The notes beneath the pieces were generated by a model. The model saw only the letters and a program-made list of their open reading frames with translations. It did no database searches and was not told the DNA's origin. Both the position numbers and the translations under genes were made by a program. DNA of 22,925 bases from an uncultured Collinsella sp. (GTDB taxonomy: Bacteria; Actinomycetota; Coriobacteriia; Coriobacteriales; Coriobacteriaceae), in the NCBI GenBank assembly GCA_900757505.1, contig CAAEOE010000046.1, positions 1 through 22,925 on the forward strand, given 5' to 3'. Shown here piece by piece: positions 15,135 to 22,153 of the stretch (its first letter is position 1; every line of letters starts with the position of its first letter).

Positions 15135-16345
15135 GCACCCGCGATCTTGTCCAAGAAGCCCTTCACTCGCTCGAGGCCAACAAGGGACGCAGCCTGCTCA
15201 CCATCCTTGGCATCGTCATTGGTATCGCCTCGGTCATCGCCATGACTTCGCTCATCGGCGGTATCCAAAACAGCCTGGTCAACAGCCTGGGCCTCAATGC
15301 AGCCCGCATGGTAGAGATCTATTCGTCCCAAGAACTCACCGATTCGGATGTGGAAAAGCTTCGCAAACTGGTGCCGCAGATTGAGCAGATCGGCATCGTC
15401 GATAGCGCCTATTCCGAGTACAAGGTCGGGGATAAAAGCTATACCGTCATGGCCCACGGCGTCGATAGCGACATGCTTGATGCCGTGGGCGCCAGCAAGC
15501 TCGTTGCGGGACGTGTCTATTCACAGGCAGAGTCTCAATCAGGCTCGCGCGTGGCGCTCATCAGCCGCGGCGGCGCCGATCAGCTTTACGGCAACGAACA
15601 GGACGCACTGGGGAAAACCATCAAGGTGTCCAACGGCGAGGTGCAGATTGTAGGCGTGATTGATGGCGGCAGCGACTCCATGGGCTCGCTCACGCTGTAT
15701 ATGCCACGCGAAACCATCTCCGGCCTGTTTGGCGACGAGAATCCTTCATTTCCCAGCGTGACGGCACTTGCCGCCGAGGGCACAGACATGGACGAGCTCT
15801 GCAAGACCATCGAGTCTAAGGTGCGCGCGATGAAGGGCATCTCGGAGGATGATGAGTACGACAGCGTATCGGCGACCTCCATGAAAAGCGCTATCGACTC
15901 CCTCAATTCCTTTATGGGCGCCTTCTCGCTCATCATGGGTGCTGTCGCCAGTATCTCGCTGCTTGTCGGCGGTATCGGCATTATGAACATGATGCTCACC
16001 AACGTGACTGAGCGCATCCGCGAGATCGGCATCCGTCGCGCTCTGGGCGCCAGTCGTCGCGATATCACCGCGCAGTTTTTGGCCGAGTCCTCGGCGCTGT
16101 GCGTCACCGGTGGCCTGCTGGGTGTCCTGATAGGCTATCTGCTGGCCTGGGGCCTCGCGATGTTTGCCGCAGGATCAGGGGTTCTCAACGAGCTCGGTGC
16201 CAGTGGGGAGATCACACCGAGCTTTTCAATCGCCACGGTGCTGCTGGCCTTCGGCGTCTCCGTCGGCATCGGCGTAATCTTTGGCTTCTACCCCGCTCGC
16301 CGCGCGGCAAAGCTCAACCCGGTGGAGTGCCTACGCTACCAGTAA
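15131..16345 (+). CDS. ABC transporter permease, MacB/FtsX family
   Basis: 404 residues. One N-terminal membrane helix (about 21-44, SLLTILGIVIGIASVIAMTS) is followed by a large extracytoplasmic domain of the MacB_PCD type (about 45-270). The C-terminal FtsX domain has three helices; the first contains SISLLVGGIGIMNMM and is followed by the coupling stretch TERIREIGIRRALGA. It ends with YPARRAAKLNPVECLRY, a standard ending of this family. It is the last gene of the adaptor-ATPase-permease operon. The family-A palindrome begins 12 bp past its stop. No regulator or substrate gene is adjacent, so the role is not fixed. Confidence 0.94.
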   Translation: MSTRDLVQEALHSLEANKGRSLLTILGIVIGIASVIAMTSLIGGIQNSLVNSLGLNAARMVEIYSSQELTDSDVEKLRKLVPQIEQIGIVDSAYSEYKVGDKSYTVMAHGVDSDMLDAVGASKLVAGRVYSQAESQSGSRVALISRGGADQLYGNEQDALGKTIKVSNGEVQIVGVIDGGSDSMGSLTLYMPRETISGLFGDENPSFPSVTALAAEGTDMDELCKTIESKVRAMKGISEDDEYDSVSATSMKSAIDSLNSFMGAFSLIMGAVASISLLVGGIGIMNMMLTNVTERIREIGIRRALGASRRDITAQFLAESSALCVTGGLLGVLIGYLLAWGLAMFAAGSGVLNELGASGEITPSFSIATVLLAFGVSVGIGVIFGFYPARRAAKLNPVECLRYQ

Positions 16346-16357
16346 GCCACCACCAAC

Positions 16358-16426
16358 AAGTTGCGGTGAATTAGGGACTGAATATGCTATCTAGCAGCAA
16401 AAACAGACACTATTTCACCGCAACTT
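16358..16426. repeat. Palindromic repeat, family A, copy 2
   Basis: Arms AAGTTGCGGTGAATTAG (16358-16374) and the matching complement (16410-16426) are the same as those at 102-168. The inside again starts GGGACTG but the inner hairpin differs (TGCT 16385-16388 with AGCA 16393-16396). It lies 12 bp past the permease stop and abuts the transposase fragment and the GC-rich cobalamin region. Confidence 0.8.
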
Positions 16427-16435
16427 ATTGAAGGG

Positions 16436-16522
16436 CTGTTTGCGCCAGTTCTGGGCGTCGTCCTCGAGCTATTGATGGATGACGGGCTTGTACGGGTCGA
16501 GCTTGCTCGGGACGCTCCTCCT
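16436..16522 (-). pseudogene. Remnant of an IS21-family transposase gene (istA)
   Basis: Read on the minus strand, one frame gives RRSVPSKLDPYKPVIHQ, a TAG stop (16469-16471), then LEDDAQNWRKQ. This matches my knowledge of the IstA region between the helix-turn-helix and the catalytic core (typically PSKLDPYKP.I..WLE.D...RKQRHT), with the stop replacing the usual tryptophan. Both ends are missing: the right side runs into the hairpin at the cobK end, the left into the family-A palindrome. Only about 29 codons survive, so it cannot work. No istB or terminal repeats are seen. Confidence 0.6.
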
Positions 16523-16535
16523 CGCGGGCGGGAGG

Positions 16536-16566
16536 GCGCGCTAGGCGCGGCAAGCGCCTAGCGCGC
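16536..16566. terminator. Hairpin overlapping the cobK stop codon
   Basis: A perfect 13-bp stem GCGCGCTAGGCGC/GCGCCTAGCGCGC (16536-16548 with 16554-16566) with a 5-nt loop contains the cobK stop codon (16558-16560). No T-run follows on either strand, so it is not a classic rho-independent terminator. It may still protect the 3' end of the cob message or stall polymerase. Confidence 0.5.
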
Positions 16567-17331
16567 GAACTCCCGTAAGAGCGCGTCTTCCACTTCCCGA
16601 AGCGAAAGGGCCCCGCTTCCCTCGGCGGGACGGGTGACCACGATGCAGCGCGCTCCCACGTCGCGCGCGGCGGCGAGCTTCTCGGCCGTGCCGCCTACGG
16701 TTCCCGAGTCCTTAGTCACAAGCCACTGGGCGCCCACCTGCCGAAGCATCGCCTCGTTGAGCTCGCGGGTGAAGGGCCCCTGCATGCCGATGACGTGCGA
16801 CGGCGAAAACCCCGCGTCGATGCACTTCGTTATAGCACCGGGCAGCGGGAGCACACGCACGAAGAAGCGCTCCGCGAAATCGGCGACGCTCGTGTAGGGA
16901 GCAAGCTCCTTGCTCCCCGTCGTGAGAAGCGCGCGACCCGGGTTCTCGGAGAGAAAGCGCGCCGCGCAGGCGATCGACGCGACCGGCACGACGCCTTTGG
17001 GCAGCGCCTCGACCGGGCGCGCAAGGCGCAGGCATTGTGCACCCACGGCGAGCGAAGCGGCCCGGATGTTGCCGCTTGCGAGCGTAGCGAAGGGGTGCGT
17101 GGCGTCGACAACGATGCACGCGCCGGAAAGCTCGCGCTCCATGTCGGCATCGTCGAGCCTGCCCGCATGCACCTCGATGCCCGGAAGCTCGCCCAAAAGC
17201 TCGCCTCCGTACTCGGTTGCCGCGTAGGCACGGGCGGGGATGCCCGCCCTGCTCGCCCATTCGCACAGAAGGCGGCCCTCGGTGGTGCCGGCGAAGATGC
17301 GCAGCGCCGGCGCGGATGCGGGCGCCGTCAC
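16558..17331 (-). CDS. cobK: Precorrin-6A (cobalt-precorrin-6A) reductase CobK/CbiJ
   Basis: 257 residues, typical length. It reduces a double bond of the corrin precursor with NADPH. Motifs in order: IFAGTTEGR (12-20, nucleotide loop), VVDATHPFA (74-82), LTTGSKEL (136-143), HVIGMQGPF (179-187) and VTKDSGTVGG (205-214). The start is the GTG at 17329-17331, overlapping the cbiC stop as GTGA; the open frame further upstream (to 17601) is antisense-like, highly arginine-rich and unrelated. It is the last gene of the cob operon. A hairpin includes its stop codon. Aerobic versus anaerobic use (CobK or CbiJ) is not decided by sequence; an anaerobe suggests cobalt-precorrin. Confidence 0.92.
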   Translation of the reverse strand: MTAPASAPALRIFAGTTEGRLLCEWASRAGIPARAYAATEYGGELLGELPGIEVHAGRLDDADMERELSGACIVVDATHPFATLASGNIRAASLAVGAQCLRLARPVEALPKGVVPVASIACAARFLSENPGRALLTTGSKELAPYTSVADFAERFFVRVLPLPGAITKCIDAGFSPSHVIGMQGPFTRELNEAMLRQVGAQWLVTKDSGTVGGTAEKLAAARDVGARCIVVTRPAEGSGALSLREVEDALLREFAR

Positions 17332-17969
17332 TTCGGGCCGCCTGGGCGCGTGATCTGGTAGAGCAGCGCGTTCATAATGGCAGCCGCCACGGTCGAGCCG
17401 CCCTTGCGACCCCTCGCGACGATGGCTGGCACGCGTCGTGCGAGTAGCTCCTCTTTCGCCTCGACCACGTTCACAAACCCGACCGGCACCCCAACGACGA
17501 GCGCGGGCGCGATCTTCCCCGCGTCCATGAGCTCGGCGAGGCGCAGAAGTGCTGTGGGAGCGTTGCCGACGGCCACGATGAGCGGACCCTCGATGCCGCA
17601 AGCTTTGTCCATGCTCGCAACGGCGCGAGTCGTGCCCGCGGCGCGCGCAGCCGCGGCGACATCAGGGTCGGCCATGAAGCACACGGCCTTGCAGCCGAGC
17701 TTCGCGAGCGCGGGCTTGCTTATGCCTGCGAGCGCCATGTTCGTGTCGGTGAGCACCTTGGCCCCTGCGCGCAGTGCGTCGAGCGCACAGTGCGCGGCGT
17801 CATGGGTAAACACGAGGGAATCGGCGTACGAGAAGTCGGCAGTGGTGTGGATGACGCGCTTCACGACGGGCTCTTCGAGCGGCGGGAACGTGCGGCCGCC
17901 GAGCTCTTCGGTGATGATCTCGAAGCTGCGCCGCTCGATGTCGCCGGGCGCCATCTCCTTGGAATCCAT
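17328..17969 (-). CDS. cbiC: Precorrin-8X (cobalt-precorrin-8) methylmutase CbiC/CobH
   Basis: 213 residues, normal length. It moves the methyl group from C11 to C12 of the corrin ring, giving hydrogenobyrinic or cobyrinic acid. The catalytic histidine is His41 in RVIHTTADFSYAD. The glycine-rich region GRKGGSTVAAAIMNALLY near the C-terminus belongs to the family. The ATG directly follows the TAG stop of cobO with no gap, and GGAG stands 6 nt upstream. Its 3' end overlaps cobK by 4 nt. Neighbouring steps of ring synthesis (cobK acts earlier) are encoded side by side. Confidence 0.95.
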   Translation of the reverse strand: MDSKEMAPGDIERRSFEIITEELGGRTFPPLEEPVVKRVIHTTADFSYADSLVFTHDAAHCALDALRAGAKVLTDTNMALAGISKPALAKLGCKAVCFMADPDVAAAARAAGTTRAVASMDKACGIEGPLIVAVGNAPTALLRLAELMDAGKIAPALVVGVPVGFVNVVEAKEELLARRVPAIVARGRKGGSTVAAAIMNALLYQITRPGGPK

Positions 17970-18485
17970 CTAGTACTCCACTCCTTCCCTTGCACATATC
18001 CCCTGCTCGTAGGGATGTTTCTTGCACCGCATCTCGGTTATGTAGTCGGCCTTCTCCACGATCTTGCGGGAAGGCGCGCGCCCGGTGAGCGCTACTTCGA
18101 CGCCGCGCGCGGACATATCGAGCGCGCGGTCCACGAGCGCCTCGTCGACAAGCCCCTTCGAAAGCGCGTCGAGCGCCTCGTCGAGCACGAGCAGTCCCTC
18201 TTGCGCGCCCTCGAGCTCGGCAAGCGCGGAAGCGAGGTTCCCATCGTGCAGCTCGCACGTCGCGGCAAGTTCTTCGGACGTCATCGACCAGGTAAACTTG
18301 TCCGACACCTTCCCCGCGAACACGGGCACGCCGAAATGCTCGGCGAGCAGGCGCACCTCCCCGCTTTCGCCGTCTTTCAGGAACTGCACGACGACGACGC
18401 GGCGGCCTGCAGCGAGCATGCGAAGGGCGAGGCCCATCGCCGCCGTGGTCTTGCCTTTGCCGTCGCCATGATACACGTGGATCAT
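17970..18485 (-). CDS. cobO: Corrinoid adenosyltransferase CobO/BtuR
   Basis: 171 residues. It transfers the adenosyl group of ATP to cob(I)yrinic acid diamide or other cob(I)alamins, forming the cobalt-carbon bond. The P-loop is HGDGKGKTTAA (6-16), followed by VVVVQFLKDGESGE and the Walker B-like LLVLDEALDAL; VALTGRAPS is also a family stretch. The short N-terminus lacks the extension seen in CobO of Pseudomonas. The ATG at 18483-18485 overlaps the cobQ stop as ATGA. An open frame extends upstream to 18989 but it is arginine-rich, antisense-like sequence inside cobQ. Confidence 0.95.
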   Translation of the reverse strand: MIHVYHGDGKGKTTAAMGLALRMLAAGRRVVVVQFLKDGESGEVRLLAEHFGVPVFAGKVSDKFTWSMTSEELAATCELHDGNLASALAELEGAQEGLLVLDEALDALSKGLVDEALVDRALDMSARGVEVALTGRAPSRKIVEKADYITEMRCKKHPYEQGICAREGVEY

Positions 18486-19981
18486 ACGCCCTCCTCGATA
18501 ATGCGGTAGACATACTCCATGTCGAGCGCCCCGCGCACGACGTCGGCCAGGCGGTCGAACTCGCGCGCACGGTGATCGGCCGCGGACGCCGCGCCCGCAG
18601 CACCCACGACGTTCTCGGGCAGGCCGCGCATGCGCGCGAGCGAGCGCGCGAGGGCGAGCGCCACCCCCGGTTCGTCGAACAGGCCGTGGAGATAGGTTCC
18701 GAACACGTTTCCGCAGGCCGCGCCTTCTGGTTTGCCGCCAATCGTGCCCGCAGGAGCGCAGGAGACGGTCGTTTCGCCGTCGTGAATCTCGTACCCGCGC
18801 GCCGTCATGCCGTTCCACGCCGAGAACGCGCCTTGGGCGCCCGTGATGCGCAGCTCCGACTGGGCGAGGCGCTTTTCCTCCTTGAACACCGTACTTGCAG
18901 GGATGAGCCCGAGCCCGCGCGCGGTGCCAGCGCCTTCCCTGCCGTGCGGGTCGGAAAGCTCGTCTCCCAAAAGCTGGTAGCCTCCGCATATGCCGAGCAC
19001 CGGCGTGCCCGTGCCCGAAAGCGCGCGTACACAGGCCCCGATGCCGCTAGCCGCAAGCCAGCGCGCGTCGTCGAGCGTAGTCTTCGAGCCGGGAAGCACC
19101 ACCAGGTCGGGTCGGCCCAGATCGGTCGTCGAGGAAACGTAGCGCACGCCCACGCCGGGCACGCGCGAAAGCGGGTCGAAGTCGGTGAAGTTCGACAGAT
19201 GCGGAAGACGCACGACGGCGACGTCGATGACGCCGCGCGCCTCGCGGGCAGATAGGCGCGGCGCGAGCGAGTCCTCGTCGTCCAGGTCGAGCGTAAGATA
19301 CGGCACGACCCCCACGACGGGAACCCCGCACATTTTCTCGAGCGGGGCCAAACCCGGGCGCAGGATTTCCACATCGCCGCGGAACTTGTTCACCACAAGC
19401 CCCCGCAAAAGCGCGCGGTCCTCGGGCGCAAGGAGCGCGACCGTGCCGTAGAGCTGGGCAAACACCCCGCCTGGGTCGATGTCGCCCACGAGCAGCACGG
19501 GGGAGGACACGGCGCGCGCGAGCCCCATGTTGACAATGTCGTTTTCGGCAAGGTTGATTTCGGCGGGGCTGCCGGCGCCCTCGATGACGATGACGTCGTT
19601 ATCCTCCGCGAGCGAATCGAACGCCTCCAAAATCTGCGGCATGAGCGCCTTCTTTCGCGCGAAGTAGTCCCTCGCAGCGAAGGCTCCCTGCGCCTTACCG
19701 GCCACGATGAGCTGGCTTCGGTGGCCGCTTTCAGGCTTGAGCAGGATGGGGTTCATGCGCACGTCGGGCGCGATGCCGCACGCCTCGGCCTGCATGATCT
19801 GGGCGCGCCCCATCTCGAGCCCGTCGGCCGTGACACCGCTGTTGAGTGCCATGTTCTGGCTCTTGAAGGGAGTCACGCGAAGGCCGTCCTGCGAAAGCAC
19901 GCGGCACAGCCCCGCCGCAAGCAGGCTCTTCCCCGCGTTCGACATGGTGCCCTGGATCATGATGGGCTTGGCCCTACCCAC
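18482..19981 (-). CDS. cobQ: Cobyric acid synthase CobQ/CbiP
   Basis: 499 residues, typical length. It makes four amidations on adenosylcobyrinic acid diamide with glutamine and ATP. The N-terminal synthetase domain starts KPIMIQGTMSNAGKS (P-loop 11-19). The C-terminal class I glutaminase domain has nucleophile Cys332 in LGICGGYQLLG and His432 in TYLHGLFD. I choose the GTG at 19979-19981: AAGGAGGT lies 8 nt upstream (19990-19997) and the family begins there. ATGs at 20014 and 20044 would add residues not seen in CobQ. It overlaps cobD by 8 nt. Confidence 0.95.
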   Translation of the reverse strand: MGRAKPIMIQGTMSNAGKSLLAAGLCRVLSQDGLRVTPFKSQNMALNSGVTADGLEMGRAQIMQAEACGIAPDVRMNPILLKPESGHRSQLIVAGKAQGAFAARDYFARKKALMPQILEAFDSLAEDNDVIVIEGAGSPAEINLAENDIVNMGLARAVSSPVLLVGDIDPGGVFAQLYGTVALLAPEDRALLRGLVVNKFRGDVEILRPGLAPLEKMCGVPVVGVVPYLTLDLDDEDSLAPRLSAREARGVIDVAVVRLPHLSNFTDFDPLSRVPGVGVRYVSSTTDLGRPDLVVLPGSKTTLDDARWLAASGIGACVRALSGTGTPVLGICGGYQLLGDELSDPHGREGAGTARGLGLIPASTVFKEEKRLAQSELRITGAQGAFSAWNGMTARGYEIHDGETTVSCAPAGTIGGKPEGAACGNVFGTYLHGLFDEPGVALALARSLARMRGLPENVVGAAGAASAADHRAREFDRLADVVRGALDMEYVYRIIEEGV

Positions 19982-21182
19982 GGGTATCGACCTCCTTCGC
20001 CAAGCCTCGGCCATCCGCGCCCGCCATAGCGCCGCCCCGTTCATCGGGTTCGCCTTCGCCCGGTGCACCTTCCGCCCGAAGCGCGCGGCCGAACGCCATC
20101 GCAAGCCGGGCGTTCTCCTTGCGCGTGCGCACCGCGACGCGGCACCAGAAACGGGACAGTACCGAAAACGAGTCGCACGTGCGGACCAAAACCCCCTGAT
20201 TATACAGGCGCTCGGGGATGTCTTTCGCCGGCGTGCGGACTAAAAGGAAGTTCGCATCCGACGGCACGACGGAAAGCCCGAGCGAGGAGAGCTCGTGGGA
20301 AAGCCACGCTCGCTCGCCCGCCAATACATCGCGCGTGCGCGAGACGTATTCAATGTCTTCCAGGGCGGCGATACCCGCGGCCTCGGCGACCGAAGAGACG
20401 GGCCACGCCTGCCCCGCCCGGCGAATCCCCTCGATGAGTTGGGCGTTTCCGCTGATCAGATATCCCAACCGCAACCCCGCCATTCCGTAGAGCTTGGTGA
20501 ACGCGGAGAGCACGGCCACATGGCGCGAACACGCGGCGCGTGCGGCCACGCTCCTTTCGCGGGCGTCGGGCGCAAATCCGAGGAAGCACTCGTCCACGAC
20601 GAGCAGCGCGCCCACCTGCTCGCAGCGGCAAGCCGCGGCCTCGATCACGCTGGGGTCGACGAGGCGCCCCGTCGGGTTGTTCGGATTGCAGAGGTACGCC
20701 ACGTCTCCCGGCCCCTCGATCGCGCGGGCGAAGGAGGCGGGCACGTCGAAGTCGTCCGCTTCGGAGAGCGGGAACTCCTGCACGCATGCGCCGTAGTACG
20801 ATGCCGCCTCCGCATATTCAGAGAACGTCGGCGCGCACACGACGATGCGTTTCGGGCGCACCGCCGCGGCGAGCCGCCAGATGATGTCGGACGCGCCCGC
20901 GCCGCAGACAATAGTATCTTCGGGAATGCCCTGGTCGCGCGCTAGCGCGCGAACGAGGGCGAGGCTTTCCCTATCGGGGTAGGCGTCGATTCGAGAAAGC
21001 GCCTTGCAAGCTGCGGCGACGGCGCGCGGCGAGGGGCCTGCCGGATTCACGTTCACCGAGAAGTCAATGAGGTCGGAGGCACCCCCTTCGCAAGCGATGC
21101 CGAGCGATTGCGCGCTGCCCCCATGCGTGCGGGCGCGCAGGATTCCCCCGGCAGCCCGGGGCGCGGCGTGGTCTTTCCTCAT
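19974..21182 (-). CDS. cobD: Threonine-phosphate decarboxylase-like PLP enzyme CobD
   Basis: 402 residues. A fold-type I aminotransferase relative. In cobalamin loci it makes (R)-1-amino-2-propanol O-2-phosphate from L-threonine phosphate. Marks are HGG (20-22), FSVNVNPAGPS (41-51), CNPNNPTG (165-172), Asp197 in VVDECF and the PLP lysine Lys230 in SAFTKLYGMAGLRLGY. Histidinol-phosphate aminotransferase is close in sequence, but the place between cbiB and cobQ favours CobD. The last 35 or so residues (from about 367) are a Gly/Glu/Asp/Arg-rich tail beyond the family's usual end. The ATG overlaps the cbiB stop as ATGA. Confidence 0.92.
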   Translation of the reverse strand: MRKDHAAPRAAGGILRARTHGGSAQSLGIACEGGASDLIDFSVNVNPAGPSPRAVAAACKALSRIDAYPDRESLALVRALARDQGIPEDTIVCGAGASDIIWRLAAAVRPKRIVVCAPTFSEYAEAASYYGACVQEFPLSEADDFDVPASFARAIEGPGDVAYLCNPNNPTGRLVDPSVIEAAACRCEQVGALLVVDECFLGFAPDARERSVAARAACSRHVAVLSAFTKLYGMAGLRLGYLISGNAQLIEGIRRAGQAWPVSSVAEAAGIAALEDIEYVSRTRDVLAGERAWLSHELSSLGLSVVPSDANFLLVRTPAKDIPERLYNQGVLVRTCDSFSVLSRFWCRVAVRTRKENARLAMAFGRALRAEGAPGEGEPDERGGAMAGADGRGLAKEVDTRG

Positions 21183-22153
21183 GCCATCGCCCCCACGGCG
21201 AGCACGACCGCCGCGCGCGCGGCGCCGAAGACGACGAGCGCGCATACGGACGCGGCGAGCATGAGCCTTGTCGCCCGGGCGATGTCGCCCCACTCGATTT
21301 CGCGGGACGCGTCGCCTATCGTCGGTTTCTCAACGAGCTTGCCGAAATACACCGCGGGTCCTGCCAGGCGCAGTCCGAGCGCACCCGCGCACGCCGACTC
21401 GGTCTGCGCCGCGTTCGGGCTCGCATGGCGACGCCTGTCGCGACGCCAGATGCGCGCCGCCCCGCGCGCGTCGAGCCCGACGATCGGGCACACGGCGATC
21501 ATGAACAGGGCCGATAACCGCGAGGGAATCCAGTTCACCGCATCGTCGAGGCGCGCCGAGGCGCAGCCGAAGTCGATGTAGCGCTCGTTTTTGTAGCCCA
21601 CCATGCTGTCGAGCGTGTTCACCGCCTTGTACGCCATGCCCAAAGGCGCACCCCCGATCATAAGGTAGAAAAGCGGCGCGATGACACCGTCGCTCGCGTT
21701 CTCCGCCACCGTTTCCACGGCGGCGCGCGCGACGCCCTGCTCGTCGAGAACAGACGTGTCACGTCCCACGATGAGCCCGACGGCTTCGCGCGCCGCGACA
21801 AGTCCGCCCTTCGAGAACGCGCGGGCAACGGCCAGGCTCTGGCGGCGCAGCTCGCATGCCGCGAGAATCTGATAGCTCGCCCATGTCTCGGCCACGAAGC
21901 GCAAGCCGGAGTGAACCATGCCGCAAAGATGCAGGATTCCCCAGGTCAAAAGCCCACACGCAAGCGGAAGCGCCACGGCGAGCACAAGCCCTGCGGCGCG
22001 CGTGCCCGCGGACGTTTGCGGGAATGCGCCCCGCAGGCGGCCTTCGGCCCACGTGATCGCGCGCCCCATGGCGACGACGGGATGGGGAAGCCAGCGCGGG
22101 TCGCCGAAGGCAAGGTCGGCCGCGAACCCGGCGGCGACGGCAAGAATCGTCAT
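21179..22153 (-). CDS. cbiB: Adenosylcobinamide-phosphate synthase CbiB
   Basis: 324 residues. An integral membrane protein that joins aminopropanol phosphate from CobD to adenosylcobyric acid. The N-terminus shows the family pattern AADLAFGDPRWLPHPVVAMGRAI. Several hydrophobic segments follow, such as LVLAVALPLACGLLTWGIL and the C-terminal ALVVFGAARAAVVLAVG. The stretch ENASDGVIAPLFYLMIGGAPLGMAYKA is highly family-specific (as split: ENASDGVIAPLFY, then GGAPLGMAYKAVNT). The start ATG at 22151-22153 overlaps the upstream stop by one base (TGATG). An open frame continues upstream to 22432 but lies inside the next gene. Confidence 0.94.
   Translation of the reverse strand: MTILAVAAGFAADLAFGDPRWLPHPVVAMGRAITWAEGRLRGAFPQTSAGTRAAGLVLAVALPLACGLLTWGILHLCGMVHSGLRFVAETWASYQILAACELRRQSLAVARAFSKGGLVAAREAVGLIVGRDTSVLDEQGVARAAVETVAENASDGVIAPLFYLMIGGAPLGMAYKAVNTLDSMVGYKNERYIDFGCASARLDDAVNWIPSRLSALFMIAVCPIVGLDARGAARIWRRDRRRHASPNAAQTESACAGALGLRLAGPAVYFGKLVEKPTIGDASREIEWGDIARATRLMLAASVCALVVFGAARAAVVLAVGAMA

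Noticed and set aside
16346..17000. Cobalamin riboswitch
   Set aside because: This is the 3' end of the cob operon. The 5' end is beyond the right edge, so none would be expected here and no B12-box-like structure was seen.
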